Assembly (NCBI RefSeq): GCF_000316115.1
Contig: NZ_JH993797.1
Coordinates: 854,486 to 918,485 of the forward strand
DNA length: 64,000 nucleotides
Reading direction: 5' to 3'
Origin: Leptolyngbya sp. PCC 7375
GTDB taxonomy: Bacteria; Cyanobacteriota; Cyanobacteriia; Phormidesmidales; Phormidesmidaceae
Shown here: one piece after another, positions 55,086 through 63,749 of the stretch
Numbering within the stretch: the stretch's first letter is position 1
How the letters are laid out: every line of letters starts with the position of its first letter
Position numbers and translations under genes: made by a program
Notes under the pieces: model-generated
What the model was told of the DNA's origin: nothing
What the model saw: the letters and a program-made list of their open reading frames with translations, nothing else
Database searches by the model: none

Positions 55086-56801
55086 ATGACCCAATCAAAT
55101 CCGATGGAGCCAGCCCGACAGGGGAATCCTGACGCAATTGGCACTTTGCTAAATCGATCGTTGCGATCGCAAAACATCCAGGCGCGGGTACGACGGCAAC
55201 AGACTCAGCTTTTGATCCTACTGACGAGTCTTGAGCCGATAGAGCAGACAGCCATTGTGCCAAGGATCTTAAACGGCTTGCAGCGGCTGGGGGTGCAGGG
55301 CATTGAATCGGTACAAATTGCCGCCCAGCTGTCTGGCCAACAGTCAGGGGCCACCCAAATTCTATGGCGAACCCAGGCCCTGACCGTGGCCACAACACCT
55401 GAAGCCTCATCAGCAGAGCCGCCCCAAGCTGTGTCCGTTCCGCCCCCTGCTGAGATCCATGAAACCAATACTGCTACGGCATCGACAGCCCCTGCTGACG
55501 TGCCCCCCAACCTGGTTATTACCAACCTGGCAGGCACCCCGAACCCACTGCTATTGCCGGGGTGGAGCTTCTGGTGTGGCTGGGTTGCACTGTCAGCGCT
55601 CGGCATCACGCTCTCCAGCCTCTGGAGCCCGGACGGCGGCATCCTGATCGGGAAACGCTATTTTCTTTCTTGGTTAGTCAGCACCTGGAATTTGGGACTG
55701 ATTAGTGTGGGTCAAGGCATCGTCCTGCAACAAGAAGTTGATTGGGCCAAACAGTGGATTCAGGCGACGGCCATTGGCGGTCTTGCCAGCAGCCTTTTGC
55801 ATGTATTACGGATAATGGCCTCGCGCCAATGGGAGGGGGTGCTGGATTTATCCCTGTTTCCCATCAGACTGCTGCTGCTACTGATCATCGCGACTCCGCT
55901 GCTAGTGGCCCAATGGTACGTGCTACGTCGCCATTTGGCCAATGCCGATCGCTGGCTTCAGGCCATGTTGGGGTGGGCCGTTGTGCAATCAATTATGCGA
56001 GGCCTGCTGCCGACCCTACTCAGGGCTGGAGCCATCACCATCAATTCAACTTGGCTGCTGGCGATCATTAATCTCATGGTTAGCGGTGGTGTCATGGTCT
56101 ATTTGTTGCGCCAATCAGCCCCCGAGACCCTGAAGCTCAATCAATTGACGGACGCCACCACCCGACGCTTACTGGCTCGACAGCGCACCCATGTCAATGG
56201 CCAACTCCTGCTGGAATGGTCTGGCTGGACACTGCTGGGCTGGGTTGTCAGCTCTTTAGTAGCAGGTCTTTTAGCTGTGGTGACCTTGGGATTAAGTGGT
56301 TTGTTTTCCCTGGCTATTCTGGTGAGCACCTGTGCAGCCCTGCAACAGATTCCCCTCAAACGACGTATGGATAATAGCCACGAGTGGTTTAAACACACCT
56401 TGACTGCCACAATTGCCAGCACCGGTCTTGCCATCATCCCGACTCTGCTGGTAAGTGGGCTAGCCATCAATGCTATTCTGTCGTCCTCTGCCCCCTCTGC
56501 AGGACTCTGGTCGTTTATCACCAGCCTGGGCATCGGCTTTCTGGTCTTAGGTCTCACCTGGTTTGTTGCCATTGCTGTTCAGGGCCGGTTCTTACAACAA
56601 CAAGGCTATCGCTTGAGCTGGTGGCTTGGTGCCCATGTGGCGATCGTGATCGCCATTTTGGGCACCCGTCCCGCGCAAGAGTTGGGCTACCTGCTCCCCG
56701 GCATTGTGTTCTGGATGGTGCTGATACCTGCGGCTGTCATGGTATGGCTGTTGGGATATCCGCGATCGCTCCAACCCCACTGGCAAAGATTTGTCGACTA
56801 G
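55086..56801 (+). CDS. Polytopic membrane protein with N-terminal soluble domain
   Basis: About 571 residues from MTQSNPMEPARQG; the frame is open to 55044 but that start overlaps the previous stop region. A soluble domain at about 10-100 (NIQARVRRQQTQLLILLTSL, PRILNGLQRLGVQGIESVQI) recalls the N-terminus of the LamG protein before it. A Pro/Ala-rich linker follows, then about ten hydrophobic segments (155-565). No transporter signature recognised. Function unknown; it lies in a same-strand set with the LamG and signal-peptidase-like genes. Confidence 0.75.
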   Translation: MTQSNPMEPARQGNPDAIGTLLNRSLRSQNIQARVRRQQTQLLILLTSLEPIEQTAIVPRILNGLQRLGVQGIESVQIAAQLSGQQSGATQILWRTQALTVATTPEASSAEPPQAVSVPPPAEIHETNTATASTAPADVPPNLVITNLAGTPNPLLLPGWSFWCGWVALSALGITLSSLWSPDGGILIGKRYFLSWLVSTWNLGLISVGQGIVLQQEVDWAKQWIQATAIGGLASSLLHVLRIMASRQWEGVLDLSLFPIRLLLLLIIATPLLVAQWYVLRRHLANADRWLQAMLGWAVVQSIMRGLLPTLLRAGAITINSTWLLAIINLMVSGGVMVYLLRQSAPETLKLNQLTDATTRRLLARQRTHVNGQLLLEWSGWTLLGWVVSSLVAGLLAVVTLGLSGLFSLAILVSTCAALQQIPLKRRMDNSHEWFKHTLTATIASTGLAIIPTLLVSGLAINAILSSSAPSAGLWSFITSLGIGFLVLGLTWFVAIAVQGRFLQQQGYRLSWWLGAHVAIVIAILGTRPAQELGYLLPGIVFWMVLIPAAVMVWLLGYPRSLQPHWQRFVD

Positions 56802-56846
56802 CCAGATGACCAGTTTATCCGTTCTCTCCTTCACCGAAATTCTATT

Positions 56847-57353
56847 ATGGTCTCAATCTCATGCTCTCAGCCTGCCCTTCGACGTCTGACTCTGGTGGCA
56901 GGTAGTTGCTTACTCATGGCGACTGCTAGTTGTAATTCGTTGTTAGCACCCACCTTACCCATTGTGTCTAAATCAATGGAACCCACCCTGATGGTCGATG
57001 ATAGCGTAAAGATCATTCGCCTCAAGTCGGTAACCCGAGGCACAATCATCGCTTTTAATCTGCCAGATGATTTTGTAGAGTTTTCTCCCAATTATGCCGA
57101 TGAAACCTTCATGTTCCGCGTCGTTGGTCTACCGGGAGAAACTATCGAAATCCGCGATGGGCAAACCCTCATCAATCAAAGCCCACTCTCTGAACCCTAC
57201 CTAAAAGAGCCATACAATTATGACTATGGCCCGATTGAGATTCCTGCTAATAACTACTTCGTCTTGGGTGATAATCGTAATAATGCCTACGATAGTCGTT
57301 TTTGGGGATTTGTTCCAGCTGAAAATCTCTTGGGTCAGGTGAAGTTGAATTAG
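56847..57353 (+). CDS. Signal peptidase I-like lipoprotein lacking the catalytic lysine
   Basis: 168 residues. The S26 fold is clear: SKSMEPTL (Ser43 nucleophile position), [25 protein letters not shown] and the C-terminal [25 protein letters not shown]. The general-base Lys, normally directly before RVVGLPG, is Phe90 (FMFRVVG). The N-terminus has a lipobox-like LMATASC (Cys29) rather than a simple membrane anchor. It is probably an inactive or altered relative of SPase I held at the membrane. Third of three same-strand genes. Confidence 0.85.
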   Translation: MVSISCSQPALRRLTLVAGSCLLMATASCNSLLAPTLPIVSKSMEPTLMVDDSVKIIRLKSVTRGTIIAFNLPDDFVEFSPNYADETFMFRVVGLPGETIEIRDGQTLINQSPLSEPYLKEPYNYDYGPIEIPANNYFVLGDNRNNAYDSRFWGFVPAENLLGQVKLN

Positions 57354-57388
57354 TTAAATCCCTAGAGTACACCCATAAAAAACTTTCT

Positions 57389-58648
57389 CTATAGCGTTTG
57401 AGTAAACTGAAAGTTCACCTCAGGTTTCTTGCCCGAAATGATATTTGCGATCGCTTTACCAGAACCGCAAGCATGAGTCCAACCCAGGGTGCCATGGCCT
57501 GTATTGACAAATAAATTAGAGTAACGAGTTTTTCCAATATAGGGCACATTAGAGGGCGTTGAGGGGCGTAAGCCAGTCCAGAACTTGGCCAGCTTTGGAT
57601 TAGTGGCCCCCGGAAATAGCTCCATCACCCGATCGACAATGGCATTGCAACGGGTGGCATTCAACGCTAACCCATAGCCGTTCAACTCTGCTGTGCCAGC
57701 CACCCGTAGCCGATTGCCCAGTCGAGTAAAGACCAACTTATACTCATCATCCGTAAGACTGGTGGTATAGGCCAAATCCTCACATTCCACTGGAAATGTG
57801 GCTGAATACCCCTTAACTGGGTAAATTTTCAAATTAATACCCAACGGCTTAACCAGTTGTGGGCTGTAGCTACCCAGACAGACTACGCAAGCATCTGGAT
57901 TAAGGGTGGCACGACTGCCATCTGCCTGGGAAATTTGCAATCCATTCACCTTCTCACCAAGTGTTTCAAGCAAATGCACCTGGGTATTCCACAAGAATTT
58001 AACCCCTCTCTGCTCACATAGGTGAGCTAAGTTTTGCGTAAACCGATGGGCATCTCCAGACTCGTCAGCGTCGGTATAGGTTGCCCCCACAATTTTTTCC
58101 TGAACAGTTTTAAGGGCTGGCTCAATACGAAGGGCATCCTCCGCTGTCACCACCTGACGATCACAGCCAAAGTCTTGCATAATCTTGGTCGACTTAATGG
58201 CCGCCTTAAACTCTCGCTGGCTAGTATAAAAGTGCAGAATGCCCTTCGTGAGATGATCGTAAGCGATGCCTGTTTCTGAGCGCAGGGCTTGCAAAGCGCT
58301 ACGGCTAAATGTGCCCAGATTCAACAGCTGGATCAAATTATGACGGGCTCGGGAGTGCACACATTCCTGCAAGAACTGCCATCCCCAACACCATTGGCCC
58401 ACATCGGCCCGTAACCGAAACAACAAGGGAGCATCCTCACGGCCAATCCACTTGAGAATTTTCTCAGGTGTACCTGGATTGGCCCAAGGTTCAGCATGGG
58501 AAACGGAGATTTGTCCGCCATTGGCAAAACTGGTCTCCAAAGCGGCAGCTGGCTGCCGCTCGATAACCGTAACGTCAAACCCTGCATTATGAAGAAACCA
58601 TGCCGTAGTCACCCCAACAACACCAGCCCCTAAGACACAAACTTCCAT
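57389..58648 (-). CDS. dadA: FAD-dependent D-amino acid dehydrogenase / glycine-oxidase-like enzyme
   Basis: 419 residues of the DadA-type DAO family. FAD-binding N-terminus MEVCVLGAGVVGVTTAWFLHNAGFDVTVIERQ; ETSFANGGQISVSHAEPWANPGTP is diagnostic. C-terminal RPSTPSNVPYIGKTRYSNLFVNTGHGTLGWTHACGSGKAIANII completes the fold. It oxidatively deaminates an amino acid and passes electrons to a quinone or O2. A tandem glycine riboswitch precedes it, so glycine (or a close relative) is a strong candidate substrate. The symbol reflects family only. Confidence 0.9.
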   Translation of the reverse strand: MEVCVLGAGVVGVTTAWFLHNAGFDVTVIERQPAAALETSFANGGQISVSHAEPWANPGTPEKILKWIGREDAPLLFRLRADVGQWCWGWQFLQECVHSRARHNLIQLLNLGTFSRSALQALRSETGIAYDHLTKGILHFYTSQREFKAAIKSTKIMQDFGCDRQVVTAEDALRIEPALKTVQEKIVGATYTDADESGDAHRFTQNLAHLCEQRGVKFLWNTQVHLLETLGEKVNGLQISQADGSRATLNPDACVVCLGSYSPQLVKPLGINLKIYPVKGYSATFPVECEDLAYTTSLTDDEYKLVFTRLGNRLRVAGTAELNGYGLALNATRCNAIVDRVMELFPGATNPKLAKFWTGLRPSTPSNVPYIGKTRYSNLFVNTGHGTLGWTHACGSGKAIANIISGKKPEVNFQFTQTL

Positions 58649-58673
58649 GGAAAACCTCTCGGCAAATCGCCGT

Positions 58674-58707
58674 AAAAAGACAGCATTCGATAACGCCCCT
58701 CTCTGTC
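58674..58707 (-). terminator. Riboswitch-controlled intrinsic terminator
   Basis: On the minus strand GACAG (complement of 58703-58707) can pair with CTGTC (58679-58683), followed by TTTTT (58674-58678). The 5' arm is also part of the conserved GGACAGAGAG end of the second glycine aptamer, so ligand binding should compete with terminator formation. The stem is only five pairs, with possible extension. Confidence 0.55.
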
Positions 58708-58890
58708 CTTTTACCTGAGAGATTCACAGACTAGAACTAAAACTAGTACTACTCTGTTTGCCCCTTCGGTGGCTGCCTAAAACAGCACTCTCCAGATTTT
58801 CCTAAAGTTCAGCAGTAAATCGACCTGAACGTTTTTGGGAATGCGCCTTCGGTGTCATTGAAGGGAATAAACCCTACCAAGACTCTCCTG
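58698..58890 (-). ncRNA. Tandem glycine riboswitch
   Basis: Read on the minus strand. Aptamer 1 begins GGAGAGTC and contains GACACCGAAGGCGCA, then TTCAGGTCGA with an extended loop before GGA. The linker leads to aptamer 2: GGAGAGTGC ... CACCGAAGGGGCAAACAGAG ... AATCTCTCAGGTAAAAGGAC AGAG. The paired GGAGAG / ACACCGAAGG / CTCAGGTAAAAGGAC boxes, twice, are the defining glycine aptamer features. It lies 50 bases upstream of the DadA-type gene. A competing terminator suggests glycine turns the gene on. Confidence 0.88.
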
Positions 58891-58959
58891 CATGAACCTG
58901 AATATGTATACACTACCAATAAATTTTGACTTAGCTTGATAGCGATCTGAAACTTAGCA

Positions 58960-59841
58960 CTACTTTAGAATATGAAGCTGAACTATTTCCTTCATTGCTA
59001 AGTAACCTGTTTCGGCCTCATGTCTCTTAGCCGTAGAAAAATCCTTGCTCTTAAAATTTTTGCCACGCAACGCCGGATCAGGAATAATACCGGCAGGAAC
59101 AGTTTCAGGACATTTAAACGTTACCTCAGCTGTATTGATGTAACAATCGAAACTGCTCATATAAAGGTATGCCTTTAAATCCCATAAGGTCTTAAATCTG
59201 AAAGGATCAACAACACGTTCAGCGTGAATAATTGCCCCTGTGTCCACTTGTGCATCTATATAGTGAATGGTAAACCCCGCAGCTTGCCGAAATGCTACAA
59301 TATCTTGTGTTGCAGCTATATTTTCGATCGTGTAAATACCTCTTGCATACGGCAACACAGCACTGTGACTATTCACCAAACACCCAGGCAGTGCATCTAC
59401 CCACTGTGGTTTGAAAAGTTGACCGATACAGCTAAACAGCCAAGGGGATGAAGCTGTTTGGGTAATTGACTGTAGCCATTGTCGAGCAGTTTCGCTGTTT
59501 ACATCATAATCAAGAAAGATCGTATCTGGATGATAGCTAACTGCATCAGAACAAAGGCCATATGTGTTTACTATGGCCTGTATTGTTGCTTGTTCTGCTT
59601 CACTGATTTTGGGATAAAGTTCTATCAGCTCCTTCCACTGATCTGCTGAGAGTTTATGTTGTCCTGCATACCGGGTATGAAACGCATGACGTGCTTGTAG
59701 TATAGATACATCTGGACGCTTTTCCCTAACCACAACACCGCAAAATTCAGGATGTTTCTCAAATCGTGTCCACCAGCGGCTGGTTAAGTAACTACATAAA
59801 ATACTTGCATCAGTAAGCAAATAAAATCCCATTTTTTGCAT
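58960..59841 (-). CDS. Formyltransferase-fold protein
   Basis: 293 residues. The methionyl-tRNA/GAR formyltransferase core is visible in the middle: GCLVNSHSAVLPYARGIYTIEN (Asn and His of the active site, about 165-186) and AGFTIHYIDAQVDTGAIIHAERV (Asp of the D-x-G motif, about 200-222). The N-terminal 150 residues are divergent from purine or tRNA enzymes. It probably formylates, or deformylates, a small-molecule amine. The gene follows the SET-domain gene by 37 bases on the same strand. Confidence 0.78.
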   Translation of the reverse strand: MQKMGFYLLTDASILCSYLTSRWWTRFEKHPEFCGVVVREKRPDVSILQARHAFHTRYAGQHKLSADQWKELIELYPKISEAEQATIQAIVNTYGLCSDAVSYHPDTIFLDYDVNSETARQWLQSITQTASSPWLFSCIGQLFKPQWVDALPGCLVNSHSAVLPYARGIYTIENIAATQDIVAFRQAAGFTIHYIDAQVDTGAIIHAERVVDPFRFKTLWDLKAYLYMSSFDCYINTAEVTFKCPETVPAGIIPDPALRGKNFKSKDFSTAKRHEAETGYLAMKEIVQLHILK

Positions 59842-59878
59842 CTATATTGTTCTGATTCTCGATATACCTCAATGATAC

Positions 59879-60268
59879 TTATGCAAAAGTATACTCATCT
59901 ATATTGGTATAGTACAAGGTCACTTCTTCACCTGATGCAATATCTTGAATACTAGTGAGATGTGACCATAGGCCAAGTTCATCGGTTACCCACTCAATTT
60001 TTGAATTTGGAGTGCTGTCATGATTGCATAGCGAAGCAAGACCAAAAACAAAATGCCCATCAACCTCATTATTGTATTGATAGGCTTCTGGTTGAACAAA
60101 GTAATATTTGGCAATTTGAGTTGTATCAATAATTTTACGTTCTGTTGATGGAAATGAGGCAACGGGAGCAATTTCAAGCACAGTGTTAGCAGCAATGGCT
60201 TTTGTGGTAACCACACCGCGTCCTTTACTGGCAATAGATTCTATAGCTAATAGATTTGTGCAGGTCAT
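59879..60268 (-). CDS. Single-domain SET family protein
   Basis: 129 residues, essentially only a SET domain. SKGRGVVTTKAIAANTVLEIAP (about 14-35) is the GxG region for S-adenosylmethionine. FGLASLCNHDSTPNSKIEW matches the NHSCxPN motif. DIASGEEVTLYYTN matches the C-terminal GEELxxxY motif. It is probably a lysine methyltransferase of a protein; target unknown. It probably forms an operon with the formyltransferase-like gene. Confidence 0.85.
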   Translation of the reverse strand: MTCTNLLAIESIASKGRGVVTTKAIAANTVLEIAPVASFPSTERKIIDTTQIAKYYFVQPEAYQYNNEVDGHFVFGLASLCNHDSTPNSKIEWVTDELGLWSHLTSIQDIASGEEVTLYYTNIDEYTFA

Positions 60269-60479
60269 TTTCTAGGCCCCATATTGCTTGACTTTTCTTA
60301 TGATGTCCCAACCTACTTTCTGCAGAAGACTAACATCTCAGATTTAGAGAATGGAAAAGCACTAATTTTCATAGAAATCTCGCAAGCCCCCCAAGTGAGA
60401 CCAAGTTCACCCGATAACTATTAGACATTATCGGAAATCTACAACCTTGCTCTGCCCTCTTCGTCTACCTCGCTACTGC

Positions 60480-60645
60480 TTAACGTTGTAACTCTAAACG
60501 AACGTTGTGAAGTCCGCAAGCTGTTTGCATCACATCATCCACAAATCCCTCAACCTGATTGCGGAATTTTTGCACCACAATCTGACAGCGTTTGATGCCA
60601 CTACTATGATGGTCAACCTCGACCCGAAGGCTGGATATCCCTCGA
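60480..60645 (-). pseudogene. IS5/DDE_Tnp_4-type transposase C-terminal fragment
   Basis: About 55 codons at the 3' end: SSLRVEVDHHSSGIKRCQIV, VQKFRNQVEGFVDDVMQTAC, GLHNVRLELQR, stop. The pattern R-VE-H-IxGIKR-RIV ... DxVM-xACGLHN-R is typical of IS5-group DDE transposases. The catalytic part is missing. The fragment abuts the aldehyde dehydrogenase fragment on the opposite strand. Confidence 0.6.
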
Positions 60646-60689
60646 TTGATCACTGTCTCGATCATTGGTACAGGTTGAGCTGGGTGACC

Positions 60690-60938
60690 CAAGGGATTCA
60701 ACGGATGAGCATTGACGATGAGACGGAGACGGTTGCTCTAATGAATGATCCGGATTATGGGTTAACAGATGTGGTGTATAGTTCTCAGCGAGGGAGGGCT
60801 ATGGGATTGTTGGGACAGGTGAGTAGTGGGAGTGCGCTTACTGGAACTGTTGCGATCGTGTTAGCCCAAGACTCTCCTGGACAGGCTGGAACTATTCGGG
60901 TATTGACTTTAGGGCACCTCTATTTATTGAATTTTTGA
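60690..60938 (+). pseudogene. Aldehyde dehydrogenase C-terminal fragment
   Basis: Reads MSIDDETETVALMNDPDYGL, TDVVYSSQRGRAMGLLGQVS, SGSALTGTVAIVLAQ. This matches the NDxxYGLTxxVxxxDxxRAxxLxxxxxxG region near the C-terminus of aldehyde dehydrogenases. The catalytic Cys and Glu regions are not present. It has been truncated on the left by the transposase fragment. Confidence 0.6.
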
Positions 60939-61048
60939 AAAATCTAGTCTAAAATAAGACTGTTATCCAGCTCCTTTTCTGGAGGTTGACTCTTAAAAAC
61001 GGACAAATACTCTCATATTGTCCAGATTAGAGCTGGGTATCCTGTAGT

Positions 61049-61488
61049 CTAGGCAGCGGCTTCTGCCACAGATTGCTTCTGCCAAAAGACATAATGCTTG
61101 AGATTGTAGGTCAAATTTTTGAGGCCAAGCATGGTTTTGGCTCTGGCTAATCCAATGGTGCGAACGACTTTGCCCCCCATCTCATTGACCATCGAACCAA
61201 ATACATGTTCAACCTTGGCACGGGTTTTGGAGCGCTCACGATTATCGGCTATCTGCTGTTGGGTGAGCGGACGATTGCGATAGGCACGTTCGTTGATATG
61301 ACTCTCAAAGCTCATCATCTCTAAGACCGTGACAATGGCGATGGATAGATAGGCACTATCGGCCCAGAGTTCATCATCTAAATTATCCGCATCCAGCAGG
61401 TGGCCTAGCACTTTAGAATCATGCACCGACGCATCGGTGACTGCGTAACGACGAATGAACCCATGACCCGCATCGCGAATGCCGCTTT
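61049..61488 (-). pseudogene. IS5-family transposase, 5'-truncated
   Basis: The frame is open from about 61488 to the stop at 61049: GIRDAGHGFIRRYAVTDASV, HDSKVLGHLLDADN ... ELWADSAYLS, then RERSKTRAKVEHVFGSMVNEMGG and VRTIGLARAKTMLGLKNLTYNLKHYVF. This is the C-terminal two-thirds of an IS5-group transposase, including one Asp (ADSAY) and the Glu (KVEHVFG). The N-terminal part and left end are missing. The apparent ATG at 61426 is internal. Confidence 0.82.
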
Positions 61489-61652
61489 AATCTACATATT
61501 GAAATATATATCACCTAGCATTAGGAGGCACCTATCCTTTAGAAAGGACTTATAACTTTTGTTGGCCTTACAACTTAGAGTCAGAAAATAAAAAGAATAT
61601 ACTGGCCGTCATTTAGAATACCTCTACAGGTAATCTCATGATTCAGCGCACG

Positions 61653-62173
61653 TTATATTCTCCACCAGAGTCTCTTCATTTTCTTCATCTTGAGACAGAC
61701 CCAGTACACCATTGTATTAAAACGTGGCCGTTGACCCTGCCTGACCCACAGAAGTCTGCTAGTATTGCCCACGACTAACGCCCCCTCCACCGAATCAATG
61801 AGCAGTTGCATCCCCAACGGTAACTGCTCATTTAAGACAACATTGTTAATTGTCACCGTGCCAAATGTCTCGTCAGCAAACGATAGATCACCGTATCCCC
61901 TGGCTCAGCCGCTGCTCGATCGCCTGTCTTAATTAACTCTAAGATGGCCTCTCCTAAAACCGCTGAAAGAGGCACTTCATTGGATTCTGTTTCGGTCAAC
62001 GGACCATCGGGTGTAAACGGATCGCCAAAATTTCCATTCGCTGTATTCGTAACGGTTGTTGCCTGCTGAGGCCATGCTGATGGAGCCAAAAAACAAACAA
62101 CTATAGAAGATGCCACTATGAACCAACCCTTGGGTGACATCGGGCATTTCCTCTTTTGTTGTAACATCGCCAA
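61653..62173 (-). pseudogene. Frameshifted, truncated DUF11-like surface protein gene
   Basis: The first frame (62173 or 62140 to 61853) has a signal peptide (WFIVASSIVVCFLAPSAWPQQ) and reads AILELIKTGDRAAAEPGDTVIYRLL. It stops at TRHLAR. The next frame continues TVTINNVVLNEQLPLGMQLL and SVEGALVVGNTS. Adding one G in TTGGCACGG (about 61862) would join them as LGTVTINNVVL, the DUF11 pattern. After GNTS the sequence turns into unrelated residues and stops. Confidence 0.7.
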
Positions 62174-62372
62174 TTGGCAACAGTGGAATAATCAAAACCT
62201 TGATGCCACCAGCGTGCCCACCTAGGGGAAACTCCTCGCTCCGGAAAATCACGGAACTTATTTCTGGGGATAATACTTAGCCAGGTGGTTTACATCGTAA
62301 TAATTTCTTAAGCCACGGATGATTTCATGGTTGATGACCGTGTATTTTAAGGTGTCATACTTTTGTCCGACG

Positions 62373-63692
62373 ATGGTTTTCAACTCACCTCAAGCAGAAT
62401 GGCGTACAAAAACGCTGCAATATGTTGCAGCAATTAATGCATTTGTGGAAGTGGGTTTGCGAGACGGTTGGGACCAGGCTGGGGAGGAACCTGAAGTACC
62501 TGATCGTGAGCATTTGGCAAATGCCGCCATTGACGCTGTACGCCAGGCCAATCAGACGGGTAATTTGGTAAGGCTAAGGGAGCAATGGCCACCAGCGCAT
62601 CAACCGTTTATCCATTTGTTACAAGAGAATGGGCAAAGCATCCCTATGGTGTGTATTTTGCCTGATTCGTCCATATTGGCTCGGATTGGAGCTGTGTATG
62701 AATCAGGGCGAGTGGTTCATATTGTTGGTGACACGGTTTCAGATGTGCCTGATGTAGAATTTTTTGGCTGTGGTCCTAATCGTCGTTACTTTGCGATCGC
62801 AGCCCCCCCAGGCATCCACATCACAGATGGTTGGAACGGGCCAATTACAGCCATCTGCCCCTGGCCAACTGGCTTAGAAGGTATCCCTGATAGCTTTGAT
62901 GCGGTTCCGCTAAATGCTCCTCCAAACCCCACTAAACTCATTCCCTTTCCCGATGGCACGAGGGTTCTACTAGTCAGTGCCGATGGAATTTTTGTGCTAT
63001 CCCCGGAGGGAGCCAGCCGCTTACTGCCTAGAAAATCGGAGATACAAGAGTTTTTTGAATGGCTACAGGAGAATCACCCAGATGATGACCTATCCTTAGA
63101 TCTGAGTATGGAGCATGGGACACTATCTAAAGATGGCCGCTTGATTGTCGTGGGTGCGCAAGACAGTTTTCACTTAGTTTTTGATGCCCAGTTGAACCTG
63201 ATCAGTGAGATTGGTCCCCACAGTGAATATCCACACTATGCTCTGTTCAGTGCAGATGAGAGTATGATGGCATTCAATGCTTGTCATTTCTATAACGGCA
63301 CAACAATTGGCGTACCTACCCATGCTTTAAAAGGTATGGAGACTGACTTCTATGAAGAGGATAGTCATATCATTGAGCTAGAAGATGGAGCCAGAGTGTA
63401 TGCCGGAGTAAGCCGCCAGGATGAATTTATTGTGGGTGATGCCTCTGGCTATATCCGAGCATTTAGCACCGCTGGAGACTTTCGATGGCAACTATTTATT
63501 GGCTCTGCTATTAGTAGTATGGACTTATCCTCGGAGGGTAAAATCCTTGTTGTTTCCACCTATGCTGGGTTTCTGTCGATTATTCAATTAGATGCAGGTA
63601 CTCCAGCTCCTCACCAAATTGGCACCGATAACCATGTAGAGTCACATCGATGGCTCTTTTGGAAAAATGAACCGATGCCATTAATTTGGTGA
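62373..63692 (+). CDS. Unrecognised soluble protein, probably beta-propeller
   Basis: About 439 residues from MVFNSPQAEWRTKTLQYV; the frame is open to 62319 but that N-terminus (MISWLMTVYFKVSYF) looks untranslated. Residues 1-75 are helical and acidic. The remainder shows repeated beta-strand units ending in W-rich or ISP-like turns (RYFAIAAPPGIHITDGWNGPITAICPW, GTRVLLVSADGIFVLSPEGASRLL, DGRLIVVGAQDSFHLVFDAQLNLISEI, EFIVGDASGYIRAFSTAGDFRWQLFIGSAISSMDLSSEGKILVVSTYAGFLSIIQL). These resemble WD40-type blades. No function assigned. Confidence 0.75.
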   Translation: MVFNSPQAEWRTKTLQYVAAINAFVEVGLRDGWDQAGEEPEVPDREHLANAAIDAVRQANQTGNLVRLREQWPPAHQPFIHLLQENGQSIPMVCILPDSSILARIGAVYESGRVVHIVGDTVSDVPDVEFFGCGPNRRYFAIAAPPGIHITDGWNGPITAICPWPTGLEGIPDSFDAVPLNAPPNPTKLIPFPDGTRVLLVSADGIFVLSPEGASRLLPRKSEIQEFFEWLQENHPDDDLSLDLSMEHGTLSKDGRLIVVGAQDSFHLVFDAQLNLISEIGPHSEYPHYALFSADESMMAFNACHFYNGTTIGVPTHALKGMETDFYEEDSHIIELEDGARVYAGVSRQDEFIVGDASGYIRAFSTAGDFRWQLFIGSAISSMDLSSEGKILVVSTYAGFLSIIQLDAGTPAPHQIGTDNHVESHRWLFWKNEPMPLIW

Positions 63693-63749
63693 GAGATTTG
63701 AGCTTAGTACTACAGTTGTAGATATTTAATTTTAAGGGGATACTGGTCA

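Noticed and set aside
61977..62252. 91-codon minus-strand ORF overlapping the DUF11-like relic
   Set aside because: Different frame from the signal-peptide reading; no protein-like features.
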